64,000 nt of DNA from Thioalkalivibrio nitratireducens DSM 14787 (GCF_000321415.2 NC_019902.2:682001-746000), one strand, 5' to 3'. Positions 15,787 through 25,861 are shown, numbered from the stretch's first letter. Translations and numbers: made by a program. The notes: generated by a model not told the origin, from the sequence alone.

Positions 15787-16974
15787 ATGAACGTTCTTGA
15801 TCTGATCGGCCGTTCCGAGCCGCTGTTCGATGCCGACGTGAGCCGTTTCGAGGCCGAGCTCTCCGAGCGCGTGCAGGGCGGGCGGTTCCTGGTGATCGGC
15901 GGTGCCGGTTCCATCGGCCAGGCGGTAGCGCGGGAAATCTTCCGGCGCCGGCCGAAGGTGCTGCACGTGGTCGACATCAGCGAAAACAATATGGTCGAGC
16001 TGGTGCGCGATATCCGCAGTACGCTGGGCTACATCGACGGCGATTTCCGCACCTTCGCGATCGACTGCGGCTCGGTGGAATTCGATGCGCTGATGCGCTG
16101 GAGCGGCGGCTACGATTACATCCTGAACCTCTCCGCGCTGAAGCATGTGCGCAGCGAGAAGGACCCGTTCACGCTGATGCGCATGGTCGACGTGAACATC
16201 CTGAACACGAACCGCACGCTGGAGTTCGCGCGCGCGCAGGGCAGCCGGAAGTACTTCTGCGTGTCCACCGACAAGGCCGCGAACCCGGTGAACATGATGG
16301 GCGCGAGCAAGCGCATCATGGAGATGTTCCTGATGCGCGCGAGCCTGGAGTTGCCGATTTCGACCGCGCGCTTCGCCAACGTCGCGTTCTCCGACGGCAG
16401 CCTGCTGCACGGCTTCAACCAGCGCTTTGCGAAGCGCCAGCCGATCTCGGCACCGCGCGATGTGCGCCGCTACTTCGTGACCCCGCGGGAGTCCGGCGAA
16501 CTGTGCCTGATGTCCTGCCTGCTCGGTGAGAACCGCGACATCTTTTTCCCGAAGCTCTCGGAGAAGCTGCACCTGATCACGTTTTCGGAGATCGCGGTGC
16601 GCTACCTCGCGGCGCTGGGTTTCGAGGCACATGTCTGCGCGACCGAGGACGAGGCGCGGGTGCGGGCGGACGAGCTGATCGCGGCCAAACGCTGGCCCTG
16701 CTACTTCTTCGACAGCGATACCACCGGGGAGAAGGACTTCGAGGAGTTCTTTACCGATAATGAGGTGTTGGACATGGAGCGTTTCGAAAGCATCGGCGTG
16801 ATCCGCAACGAGCCGGTGTTCGATCCCGCCCGGCTGGAGCGGTTCGTTGCCCGCATCGCCGAGTTGAAGGCGGGCGGTGTGTGGGACAAGCTCGATCTGG
16901 TGGCTCTGTTCCACGAGATGATCCCCGGTTTCGCGCACAAGGAAACCGGCAAGTACCTCGATTCGCGCATGTAG
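15787..16974 (+). CDS. UDP-HexNAc 4,6-dehydratase (LegB/CapD-like)
   Basis: The 395-residue short-chain dehydrogenase-type enzyme has the NAD(P) loop VIGGAGSIGQAVA (about 36-48) and the CapD/FlaA1-type active-site segment KAANPVNMMGASKR, where methionine replaces the usual tyrosine before xxxK. Such enzymes make UDP-4-keto-6-deoxy sugars, the substrate for LegC-type aminotransferases. With the gene at 13,923 it suggests synthesis of an N-acetylated deoxy sugar for surface polysaccharide. It appears intact; the exact stereochemistry cannot be read from the sequence. Confidence 0.82.
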   Translation: MNVLDLIGRSEPLFDADVSRFEAELSERVQGGRFLVIGGAGSIGQAVAREIFRRRPKVLHVVDISENNMVELVRDIRSTLGYIDGDFRTFAIDCGSVEFDALMRWSGGYDYILNLSALKHVRSEKDPFTLMRMVDVNILNTNRTLEFARAQGSRKYFCVSTDKAANPVNMMGASKRIMEMFLMRASLELPISTARFANVAFSDGSLLHGFNQRFAKRQPISAPRDVRRYFVTPRESGELCLMSCLLGENRDIFFPKLSEKLHLITFSEIAVRYLAALGFEAHVCATEDEARVRADELIAAKRWPCYFFDSDTTGEKDFEEFFTDNEVLDMERFESIGVIRNEPVFDPARLERFVARIAELKAGGVWDKLDLVALFHEMIPGFAHKETGKYLDSRM

Positions 16975-17225
16975 CCGGCGCATTCCAACCGCGCGGCACA
17001 GGATCGTTGGACGCCTGCCGCTGGATTGCATGAATCGCGGGGAAAGACGCAGCGCCCCGTCCCCAAGCCGGCCCAGCGTGGGTGCACGGAGTGGGGCCGG
17101 TCGCTTGCGGAGCGCCGGCTCGATTAGCGTGAAAGAACCTGACGTTGGGGCGAGCGAGATTCTGGCGTGACGCATGCCGGTGCGCAAATGCCTGCTTGCG
17201 GGACTCGAAGAGCCTGTGTGGCGGC

Positions 17226-18444
<1,219 letters not shown>

Positions 18445-18616
18445 GCTGACCTCCTCGGGCAAACGCACTATCCTTCACGATGTGCTGTCGCCAAGGGCGC
18501 CGTCCTTCAACGGCCTGTCGGGACTCGACGGCTCTTTTTAGCGTGCGCTGTCCATGACCCTTCCAGGCCATGCCAGGCAATCCGGGGTACGAGTGAAGGA
18601 CGGCGGGTCGAGTTAG

Positions 18617-19470
18617 CGTGCGCGGTCGGCGCCATCAAGAATTATCGCGACCTCAGCCCGACGCGACAGCACGCCCATTATCTTTCATCATCGGGGGTGC
18701 CGCGCGCCCGGCGGCATGACAGTTAGCGTGAAATGACAGCCACGGATTGACACGGATGAACACGGATGTTTGTTGATTGAAGCCCTATCCGTGTGTATCC
18801 GTGGCAGGGAGACTTTCATGGGCGGGGGTGGCAGAGCGGCATGACAGTTAGCGTGAAAGTCACGGCCTGTCTCGTGTCCCGGGCGAGCCGTAGGGCGGAA
18901 GAGCGCAGCGTCATCCGCCGCTCGGCGTTCGCGCCTCCCCGGCGCCTGCGGCAACTCCGGCGCCGGATGGCGGATGACGGCCTTCGGCCTCTTCCGCCCT
19001 ACGCGTCTTTCATTATCGGGGGGTGGCCGCTGGCCATGGAAGTTAGCGTGAAAATACGCCGCCCTAGAATCGTATGTCTCTGATTTATAATCGTAGTTTC
19101 ATCCTTCGGGGTGCCTCGCGGCCGAGGGCATGACAGTTAGCGTGAAAGTCACGGCCTGTCTCGTGTCCCGGGCGACCCGTAGGGCGGAAGAGCGCAGCGT
19201 CATCCGCCGCTCGGCGTTCGCGCCTCCCCGGCGCCCGCGGCAACCCCGGCGCCGGATGGCGGATGACGGCCTTCGGCCTTTTCCGCCCTACGCCTCTTTC
19301 ATCACCGGGGGTGGCCACATAGGCCATGGAAGTTAACGTGAAATGACAGCCACGGAAGGACACGGAAATCACGGAAATCACGGAATATGAAACAAATCAA
19401 GCCTTTTTTCTGTGTCTGTCCGTGCCTTCCGTGGCTCGCGTTTTCGTTTCGCAGAGGCAGCCCGCGCCAT
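18617..19470. repeat. Chain of dispersed repeat modules joined at GTTAG/CGTGAAA
   Basis: Five junctions of the form GTTAG or GTTAA then CGTG occur at 18,617, 18,727, 18,852, 19,047, 19,141 and 19,337. The intervening modules are 110, 125 (C-like), 195 (B), 94 (A) and 196 bp (B), followed by a C module reaching the MITE. Most modules end CATG(A/G)(A/C)AGTTA. The same modules recur at 15,164, 15,439 and 42,579. Confidence 0.85.
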
Positions 19471-19477
19471 GAGGGCT

Positions 19478-19757
19478 CCTGATTATCACGAAACCTCCGC
19501 AGCGAGTGCGACGCCGTGCGGCATCGGTCGTCATTGCGAGCGTAGCGCGGCACTAATGCGCGCAGCGCATTGAACAGCCGAAGGCTGGCCCGAAGGGCGA
19601 GCGCAGCGAGTAATCCAGGCGGCGCGGGGAGGACTAATGCCGTTTGGATCGCCACGTCCCGCCACGCTGCGCTCGCGGCTAAAGGCTTCGCGCCTCGCGA
19701 TGACGGTGGTTTCGATGACGGCCCGTTCCAATTTGCGGAGCTTCCCTGATAATCAGG
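19478..19757. mobile_element. 280-bp MITE-like element, copy 1
   Basis: It begins CCTGATTATCACGAAACCTCC and ends with the inverted GGAGCTTCCCTGATAATCAGG (near-perfect 21-bp ends). It is flanked by an exact 8-bp duplication TGAGGGCT at 19,470-19,477 and 19,758-19,765. The interior carries REP-like ends GTCATTGCGAGCG and CTCGCGATGACGG. It has no coding capacity. A second copy with different flanks lies at 35,039. Confidence 0.9.
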
Positions 19758-19816
19758 TGAGGGCTTGAAGCAGTTCCGTGGCAGTATGTGGGGCATTCGT
19801 TCAAGGAGCAGATCCG

Positions 19817-20500
19817 ATGCAAAGATTCGTCGATATCGTGTTTTCTGGGCTCGCCGTGCTGGTGCTCTTGCCGGTGCTGCTGCCGATCATGCTCGCGTTG
19901 CGCCTGACTGGCGAGGGCGAGATCTTTTTCCGGCAGCAACGCATTGGCAAGGACGGTGAACCCTTCGGCCTGCTGAAGTTCGCGACCATGCTGAAGGACA
20001 GCCCGAACATGGGCACCGGCACGGTCACGGTGAAGGACGACCCGCGCATCCTCCCGGTCGGGCGGTTCCTGCGCAAGACGAAAATCAACGAGTTGCCGCA
20101 GTTGTTCAACATTCTCAAGGGCGACATGAGCATCGTGGGCCCGCGCCCGCAGGAACGACGCTGCTTCGACGCCTTTGCGCCCGAGGTGCAGATGCAGTTG
20201 ATCCGCGTACGCCCGGGGCTTTCGGGCATCGGCTCGATCGTGTTCCGCGACGAGGAATCGATCCTGGGTCTGGTCGATGACCCGGTGCGCTTCTACGATG
20301 ACGTGATCGCGCCGTACAAGGGGGCGGTCGAACGCTGGTACATCGACCACCAGACGCTGCGCAACTATTTCCTGGTGATCGCGGTGACCGCCTGGGTAGT
20401 GCTCTTCCCCCGGAGCCCGATCGTCTGGCGCGTGTTCGACCTCCCGGCACCGCCGCCCGAACTCGAGCGGAACCTGATGGCCGCCAGCACGGCAGGCTGA
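19817..20500 (+). CDS. Initiating sugar-phosphate transferase (PglC/WcaJ-type)
   Basis: The 227-residue bacterial sugar transferase has one N-terminal hydrophobic segment (VDIVFSGLAVLVLLPVLLPI), then FRQQRIGKDGEPFGLLKFAT, and the catalytic-type region INELPQLFNILKGDMSIVGP RPQ. It transfers a sugar phosphate to undecaprenyl phosphate at the inner membrane, starting exopolysaccharide or O-unit synthesis. It is a short, single-segment form like PglC. AAGGAGCAGATCC precedes ATG 19,817. It follows the LegB/LegC genes after repeats. Confidence 0.87.
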   Translation: MQRFVDIVFSGLAVLVLLPVLLPIMLALRLTGEGEIFFRQQRIGKDGEPFGLLKFATMLKDSPNMGTGTVTVKDDPRILPVGRFLRKTKINELPQLFNILKGDMSIVGPRPQERRCFDAFAPEVQMQLIRVRPGLSGIGSIVFRDEESILGLVDDPVRFYDDVIAPYKGAVERWYIDHQTLRNYFLVIAVTAWVVLFPRSPIVWRVFDLPAPPPELERNLMAASTAG

Positions 20501-20615
20501 TCACGCCGGCGGCGGATCGCCGTAGAGCCAAGATGCAGGAGCGTTGGAATGCGGTTGCCAGGCGATTGGGGAACCGAGGAGGATTTAATCCTGCTGCGTC
20601 GTGTGCGGAACTCCC

Positions 20616-20669
20616 ATGCGCAGCACGCAGCAACTCGGCATTACCCTGCCGATCGAGTTGACCAAGGTG
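20616..20669 (+). pseudogene. ParD-type antitoxin, N-terminal stub
   Basis: MRSTQQLGITLPIEL is the characteristic start of ParD/CopG-like antitoxins. The similarity stops after about 15 residues and no ParE toxin follows. It is a remnant only. Confidence 0.55.
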
Positions 20670-20722
20670 CGCCGTGTCGGTGAAGGAGGTCCCCGGGCCC
20701 TGTGGGGAGGCTGCGACGGTCG

Positions 20723-21037
20723 TCAGCGCGGACCTCGGTCCGTGTCGGCGCAATTGGGGTGGGGGGCGATTACTTTCGCCGTGAGGGCCACTCCCAAAGC
20801 TCGGCAGACCCGCTGCACGGTGTCCAGACGCGGGTGAGCGCCGGGGCGCAGCGCCCGGTATAGCGCTTCGCGCTTGACGCCGGAAGCGCGGGCGATTTCG
20901 GTCATGCCTCGTGCCTTGGCGATATGTCCAAGCGCGGCGGCAAGCACGCCGGGTTCCCCGTCTTCGAGCACCTGACTCAGGTACTCCGCCACGTCTTCGT
21001 CCGTGTTGAGGTACTGGGCCATGTCGAATTCGGGCAA
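20723..21037 (-). CDS. Orphan HigA-like addiction module antidote
   Basis: LPEFDMAQYLNTDEDVAEYL followed by ARGMTEIARASGVKREALYR and RALGVALTAKV matches the putative addiction module antidote family (XRE fold). The conserved region begins upstream of the only ATG (21,022), so TTG 21,037 is taken, but the true start may have been removed: the frame runs straight into the heparinase fragment. The killer gene that normally precedes it is missing. Confidence 0.6.
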   Translation of the reverse strand: MPEFDMAQYLNTDEDVAEYLSQVLEDGEPGVLAAALGHIAKARGMTEIARASGVKREALYRALRPGAHPRLDTVQRVCRALGVALTAKVIAPHPNCADTDRGPR

Positions 21038-21055
21038 CCGGTGGATGGCTCCACG

Positions 21056-21785
21056 CGGCTGGAACGACCCGCGGCGTGACAAGCTCTGGCTTTACAACCT
21101 GCACTATTTCGATGACCTGAATGCCGTGGATGCGGACGCCCGCGCCGGCTGGCATCGCGCGTTGATTCCGCGTTGGATCGCCGAAAATCCCCCCGGGCAG
21201 GGCAATGGCTGGGAGCCGTATCCGACCTCGTTGCGGATCGTGAATTGGGTGAAGTGGGCGTTGCGCCAGGGTGCGCCTCCAGGGGAAGCCGATTCGGCGC
21301 TGGTTGGGCGGCCTCCGGAGGATCCGCCGGCTGCTCGGAAGCGAGCGGATGGTCATCCCGTCCTGCTGCGGGAGAGTGCCGGCTTCCGGCACAGTCTCGC
21401 GGTACAGGCCCGATGGTTACGCCGTCGCCTGGAGCATCATCTGCTCGGAAACCATCTGTTCGCCAATGCCAAGGCCCTGGTTTTTACCAGGGCCTTTTTT
21501 CGTGGGGCGGAAGCCGAACATTGGCTGGCATTGGGGCAGCGCTTGCTTGCCAGAGAGCTGCGCGAGCAGATCCTCGCTGATGGCGGGCACTTCGAGCGCA
21601 GCCCAACGGGCCACTGCGCTCGCTGGCGACTGACGGGGGGCGAGGTTGAACTGGAGTCCGGGTTCTGGCACCCGGAGTTCGGGCGCTCGGTTTCAAACCG
21701 CTGTCTGGTCTTGCGACTCGCCGGCAGCACGGGCAGCTTTGAGCTCGCTTGGGCCTCGGCGGGTTGTCGCGGCGAAACCATTTGA
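21056..21785 (+). pseudogene. Heparinase II/III-like gene, degraded
   Basis: WNDPRRDKLWLYNLHYFDDL and GNGWEPYPTSLRIVNWVKWA are typical of the N-terminal part of heparinase II/III-like proteins. The true start is missing. A stretch of unrelated residues follows GAPPGEADSA, homology resumes at HSLAVQARWLRRRLEHHLLG, and after GGHFERSP it jumps to a C-terminal piece (FWHPEFGRSVSNRC). This implies internal deletion and rearrangement. The remnant comes from the polysaccharide cluster. Confidence 0.7.
21472..21500 (+). terminator. Perfect intrinsic-terminator hairpin inside the heparinase remnant
   Basis: AGGCCCTGGT (21,472-21,481) pairs perfectly with ACCAGGGCCT (21,486-21,495) and the T-tract extends to 21,500. 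It lies within the coding frame of the degraded heparinase gene. Confidence 0.6.
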
Positions 21786-21890
21786 ACGGGTAATCGGTGA
21801 TCGGAGCGATGGATGTTCTTTCATTCGACAAACATGCGCGAGGCCGAAAGCTGATCCGAGCCCTGCGGAAGAAGCCCCCCGGTTGTCGCT

Positions 21891-22435
21891 GAGGCCGAGG
21901 AACTCTCTCAGGAAGCGCTGTTCCCGGTGCGGCTGCTGCGGCTGTTCCGCTACGGCCGAGGCGAGTGCGAGAACCGCTGGATGGACGAGCACATCAAGGT
22001 GGCCGGGCCCACGGCGGACTTCCGCGGCGAGTTGATCGACGACAACCTGAATTCGCTCATCGGGTGGACGGACAAGCACAACCGCTACGCCAGCCGCGAG
22101 GCGGTGGATCTGCTGAACCTGGAATACGGCTTCATGCCGCACGATTCGGTGGCGCGCCTGCGCGGGGGTTCCCATGCCGGGCTGAAGCGCTGACTGAAGG
22201 AGCGGGTGTACGCGCGCCTGCCGGGCGGGTTCCGGGCATTGGCGTATTTCCTGTACCCCTATGTCCTGCGCCTGGGCTTCCTGGACGGCCGCGCCGGGTT
22301 TGCGTTCCATTTCCTGCAGGGCTTCTGGTACCGCTACCTGGTCGACGCCAAGGTGGCCGAAGCACGGCGGTATATGCGGGAGGAGGGGTGGACGTGCGCG
22401 TGGCGATCGAGCGGGTGTTGGGGGTGAGGGTTTGA
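21891..22435 (+). pseudogene. Glycosyltransferase family 2, C-terminal remnant
   Basis: PVRLLRLFRYGRGECENRWM and DEHIKVAGPTADFRGELIDD belong to a GT2-type glycosyltransferase of polysaccharide clusters. An in-frame TGA follows GLKR at about 22,191, then LKERVYARLPGGFRALAYFL continues. A one-base shift near 22,385 is needed to reach VDVRVAIERVLGVRV and TGA 22,433. The N-terminal catalytic domain is missing. Confidence 0.75.
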
Positions 22436-22483
22436 GGGGGTGGGGGTGTATCCCGCCACTGCGACGAGGCCGGGTCGTTCGTC

Positions 22484-22875
22484 ACTGCGAGGAGCGTAGC
22501 GACGTGGCAGTCCATGCGCCGCTGGATCGCCGCGGGGCTTCGCCCCTCGCGATGACAGCCCTCGCGATGACGGTGGGGGGTGAAAGGGTCCGTCACTGCG
22601 AGCCCCGGAGGGGCGCGGCAGTCCATGCGCCGGTTGGATCGCCACGGGCCTTCGGCCCTCGCGATGACGGTGGGGGTGAAAGGGTCCGTCACTGCGAGCC
22701 CCTGTCATTGCGAGGCCGAAGGCCGCGGCAAACTGGCGCGGCAGCCCACGCGCCGCCTCGCGATGACGGGTGGGGGTGAAAGGGTCCGTCACTGCGAGCC
22801 CCTGTCATTGCGAGGCCGAAGGCCGCGGCAAACTGGCGCGGCAGTCCACACGCCGCCTCGCGATGACGGAGGTGG
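22484..22875. repeat. R1 palindromic repeat array
   Basis: There are four to five R1 heads and tails, two of them with the CTGTCATTGCGAGGCCGAAGG insertion followed by CGCGGCAAACTGGCGCGGCAG. Linkers read GGGGGTGAAAGGGTCC. No gene lies in 22,436-22,978. Confidence 0.87.
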
Positions 22876-22978
22876 GGTGGGCCCTCCCGATGCCGGGAGG
22901 ATGCGGGTTTGAGGGAGTGGGACTGCTGGGCGTTGGTGTGATTGACAACGGAAGTCGAATGTTGGAGCATTTTACAAC

Positions 22979-23266
22979 ATGCCTGCGGAATTGCTGCTCC
23001 ATGAGCGCCACCAGATCAGCCAGGATTCCTTCGCGGAGCTACGCGTCTGGCGCGTTCCCTCTCCGGTACGCGGTTCCGCTCATGTGTACAAGTACAGCCT
23101 CGCCTACGTGGTCGCCGGGCAGTGCGTCTTGCGCTACGACAACGAGGCCGGGAAGGGAGACCACCGGCACCTTGGGCCGAACGAGGTTGCTTATTCCTTC
23201 CGTGACCCAGCGCAGTTGCTGAACGATTTCTGGTCCGATGTCGATCGGTGGAGGGCGCGATGCTGA
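22979..23266 (+). CDS. TumE-family toxin
   Basis: The 95-residue protein MPAELLLHERHQISQDSFAE, with HVYKYSLAYVVAGQCVLRYD and KGDHRHLG, matches the TumE (DUF6516) family. The histidines of the DHRH segment are conserved. It overlaps the next gene by 7 bases (ATGCTGA). An inverted repeat ATGTTG/CAACAT (22,959-22,980) reaches the start codon and is a possible operator. Its biochemical activity is not established. Confidence 0.8.
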   Translation: MPAELLLHERHQISQDSFAELRVWRVPSPVRGSAHVYKYSLAYVVAGQCVLRYDNEAGKGDHRHLGPNEVAYSFRDPAQLLNDFWSDVDRWRARC

Positions 23267-23604
23267 ACAAGGTAACGCTGACGGTCTCGTCCCGCGAGGC
23301 CGTGACCAACCGGACGCTGGCGGCCTTTCGTGGGGAACCGCAGGGTGCCGTGATCTCCTTTGCATCGCCGGAAATGCTTTGGCAGACGTTGACCCGCAAG
23401 CGCTGGGAGTTGCTCAAGGCCATGACGGGGCGTGGCCCGATGACAATCCGCGCGCTGTCTCGTGAGCTAGACCGGGATGTGAAGGGCGTGCACGGAGACG
23501 TGCATGCGCTCCTCGATGCGGGTGTTCTGGATCGAACCGAGGAGGGGCGGATCCTGTTCCCTTACGATGCCGTGCACGTCGATTTCGAACTGGAAGCAGC
23601 CTGA
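23260..23604 (+). CDS. TumA-family antitoxin, winged-helix regulator
   Basis: The 114-residue protein has ASPEMLWQTLTRKRWELLKA and RALSRELDRDVKGVHGDVHA, a winged helix of the HVO_A0114/TumA type that would bind DNA. It is translationally coupled to the TumE gene. Predicted to neutralise TumE and repress the operon. Confidence 0.8.
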   Translation: MLNKVTLTVSSREAVTNRTLAAFRGEPQGAVISFASPEMLWQTLTRKRWELLKAMTGRGPMTIRALSRELDRDVKGVHGDVHALLDAGVLDRTEEGRILFPYDAVHVDFELEAA

Positions 23605-23859
23605 ATCGCCCGGGCAGAGGTCAGGCCCCCGGTTCGGAACCCCCCGCGATGACGGTTGATGGGGGCTGGGCTGGCCGTGTAGGCGTGCCTTGCACGCGAA
23701 AGCGCCGCGGCTTTCCGCGCACACCTCTCGTGGCGCCACGTTCCTGCAGAAGGGCGAGAGAAGCGTCCTGCCAGAGGAGTTCGACGAGTGTCCGGGGGAT
23801 TGGGTCTGGTGGGAGCGCGCCTGGGACCCGTATTGCTTGACGCCCCGGTGGCTCAGGTC

Positions 23860-23956
23860 TAGGGCCATTCGCCTTCCGGCGGATGTGCTCGCGCGCTGGA
23901 AGGCTACCGGGCCGGGTTGGCAGACTCGAATGGCGAGGCGCCTCGAGGAGGAATAA
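23860..23956 (+). pseudogene. Possible BrnA-like antitoxin C-terminus
   Basis: AIRLPADVLARWKATGPGWQ followed by TRMARRLEEE resembles the end of BrnA/DUF4415 antitoxins (xGPGWQTRI). Nothing upstream looks like the rest of the gene. This is a weak, short match. Confidence 0.4.
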
Positions 23957-24054
23957 AGGGCCGGGCTCACAGCTTGAAGTTCAGGGTCAGAGGCACCGGC
24001 GTTGGGCGCGCCTGCGGCGGGTTTGGGACCGGCGTCGCTCCTGCAGGGGTCCCC

Positions 24055-24510
24055 GGTCACTGCGAGCCCCGCGCTTCCTCCGTCACTGCGAGCCCCGCAG
24101 GGGCGCGGCAGTCCATGCGGCATTTGGATCGCCGCGGGGCTTCGCCCCTCGCGATGACGGTGGGGGGCAGGGCCTGTCACTGCGAGCCCCGCACCACCCC
24201 CGTCACTGCGAGCCCCGCACCACCTCCGTCACTGCGAGCCCCGGAGGGGCGTGGCAGTCCATGCGGCGGCTGGATCGCCACGGGCCTTCGGCCCCCGCGA
24301 TGACGGTGGGGGCTTTATGGCCGTCACTGCGAGCCTCGTACCGCCTCCGTCACTGCGAGCCCCGGAGGGGCGTGGCAGTCCATGCGGCGGCTGGATCGCC
24401 ACGGGCCTTTGGCCCTCGCGATGACGGTGGGGGCTTTATGGCCGTCACTTCGAGCCTCGTACCGCCTCCGTCACTGCGAGGCCGAAGGCCCGCGGCAAAC
24501 TGGCGTGGCA
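24055..24510. repeat. R1 palindromic repeat array, about 120-bp spacing
   Basis: There are about four head-tail pairs linked by GTGGGGGCTTTATGGCCGTC and by extra partial heads GAGCCCCGCACCACC or GAGCCTCGTACCGCC. The array ends in the CACTGCGAGGCCGAAGG variant. No gene is visible in 23,957-24,706. Confidence 0.87.
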
Positions 24511-24530
24511 GCCCACTTGGCGAAAACACA

Positions 24531-24577
24531 GGGGCCGACGGCAGCGATGCATTGCATACATGCCGCCGGCCTTTTTT
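24531..24577 (+). terminator. Hairpin with T-tract, copy of the 6127 unit
   Basis: GGGGCCGACGGCAGCGATGC and CATGCCGCCGGCC form a stem followed by six T (24,572-24,577). The unit is a close copy of 6127-6175. Apart from terminator function, the two copies suggest a mobile repeat. Confidence 0.5.
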
Positions 24578-24706
24578 GTACCTGATTCTTCGATCCGACC
24601 GGATTCTGATCCATGTTCGCCACCCTGAAATCCCGTGTCGCCATCTGAGTGTGATCACCTGATTTGATGTTGCGCTGATCACGTTCGTTGAGGGGTCTGC
24701 TCAGCA

Positions 24707-24997
24707 CTAAGCCGCCGAACCCCGGGAGGGGGTTCGGCGGCGTCTCGAGCGCAGGGCTTGGGAGAGCTTCAGAACGGCGGGCTGTCCGGGTCTTCGTGTG
24801 GGATGGGATCGTCGGACAGGAAACTCAGTTGGGTCGAGGTTTTCCTGCGAGCGTTCGTCGTGGTAGCGATGGATCTGCCCGAGGTAGTGGGATTCGAACA
24901 AGACCAGGAAGTCGCTGAACAGGGCCTGCAACGCGACGACGGAGGCGTCGCTGAGTTCGGGCCAGGGCAGCGATTGGGGAGAGGAGGATGAGCGCAT
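24707..24997 (-). CDS. Small protein of the rve/AAA transposon
   Basis: The 96-residue protein reads WPELSDASVVALQALFSDFL then VLFESHYLGQIHRYHDER. It is acidic to neutral at first and then arginine-rich. It begins 18 bases after the ATPase stop, so it is the last gene of the element's operon. No known domain is recognised. A perfect 12-bp hairpin (24,711-24,741) overlaps its end and may terminate the transcript. Confidence 0.55.
   Translation of the reverse strand: MRSSSSPQSLPWPELSDASVVALQALFSDFLVLFESHYLGQIHRYHDERSQENLDPTEFPVRRSHPTRRPGQPAVLKLSQALRSRRRRTPSRGSAA
24711..24741 (-). terminator. Strong hairpin at the transposon's left end
   Basis: GCCGCCGAACCC (24,711-24,722) and GGGTTCGGCGGC (24,730-24,741) pair perfectly over 12 bp with a 7-base loop. 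There is no long T-tract, so it could be a transcription or read-through barrier rather than a classic terminator. Confidence 0.45.
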
Positions 24998-25015
24998 GAG
25001 GGTCTCCAGAGGGTT

Positions 25016-25861
25016 TCAGCGGCGTGCGGCGGCGCGGCGCGGGATGGGTTTTTCGTTGGGGGCGAAGACGTCGAGGTAGAGTTTTTCGTCGAGCTGCGGC
25101 AGGTCGCGTTGGGCGGCGACGGCGAGCAGTTCGGCGGCCAGGGTGGTGAGCATCCGGTAGTTGCCGACGGCGTGGTCACAGAGGGTGTGCTGGAGCGCGG
25201 GGGTCATGAGGCTGGCGTTGCCGGCGGTGTCGAGCAGGTGTTGCAGGCAGGCTTGGAGTTCGTCGCGGCTGGCGGCTTCGGTGACCAGGCGGGTGCGGAT
25301 GCGCGAGCCGAGCGGGATGAGTTCCTCGCGGCGCAGCTTTTCGGGCAGGCGGGCGTCGCCGGCGAGGACCACGCACAGGAGGGTCTGGGAGTCGAACCGG
25401 GCGCTGGCCATCAGGCGCAGTTCGGACAGGACCGCGGGGCTCATTTCCTGGGCTTCGTCGATCAGGAGCACGGCGCGCCGGCGCGTGGTGTCCAGGTGGG
25501 CGAACCAGTTCTCGCGCAGAGCCTTGAAGCCACCCCAGCGGTTGTGCGGGCGCAGGGGCACGCCGAAGAGATCACCCATCTCGCGGTAGAAGTCGGCGAG
25601 ATGGCTCTGCGGGTGATGGATCGCGGCGACGGTGAGGTCGGGCAGCCGTGCCAGGCGTTCCGCGATCAGGCGCAGGACGGCGCTTTTGCCGGTGCCGGGG
25701 TCGCCGTGGACCATGGCGAAGCCACCTTCCCGGATCAGTCCCTGCTCGATGCGCCAGTAGAAGTCCTCGACCCGTGCTGGCACATAGAGTGCCTCGATCG
25801 GGATTTCGGTGGCGAACGGGTTCCACTTCAGCCCGTAGAGGGCGAGTAATTTCGGGTTCAT
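25016..25861 (-). CDS. ExeA/TniB-like AAA ATPase, transposition helper
   Basis: The 281-residue P-loop ATPase has Walker A VHGDPGTGKSAVLRL (about residues 50-64), Walker B AVLLIDEAQEM, and sensor-like VVLAGDARLPEKL. It begins MNPKLLALYGLKWNPFATEI, as ExeA-like proteins do. The ATG overlaps the transposase stop by 4 bases, so the two are co-translated. By analogy with IstB/TniB/TnsC it would choose or present target DNA to the transposase. Confidence 0.85.
   Translation of the reverse strand: MNPKLLALYGLKWNPFATEIPIEALYVPARVEDFYWRIEQGLIREGGFAMVHGDPGTGKSAVLRLIAERLARLPDLTVAAIHHPQSHLADFYREMGDLFGVPLRPHNRWGGFKALRENWFAHLDTTRRRAVLLIDEAQEMSPAVLSELRLMASARFDSQTLLCVVLAGDARLPEKLRREELIPLGSRIRTRLVTEAASRDELQACLQHLLDTAGNASLMTPALQHTLCDHAVGNYRMLTTLAAELLAVAAQRDLPQLDEKLYLDVFAPNEKPIPRRAAARR

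Noticed and set aside
15769-17225. Very long leftward reading frame extending the IS110 transposase past its natural end
   Set aside because: It results from the frameshift at about 17,404 and is antisense to the LegB-type gene; residues have no homology pattern.
18617-19340. Integron gene-cassette array, because GTTAG junctions recall attC core sites and TA genes are abundant
   Set aside because: GTTAGCG does not fit the GTTRRRY core. The modules carry no genes, no paired R''/R' sites are seen, and there is no integron integrase.
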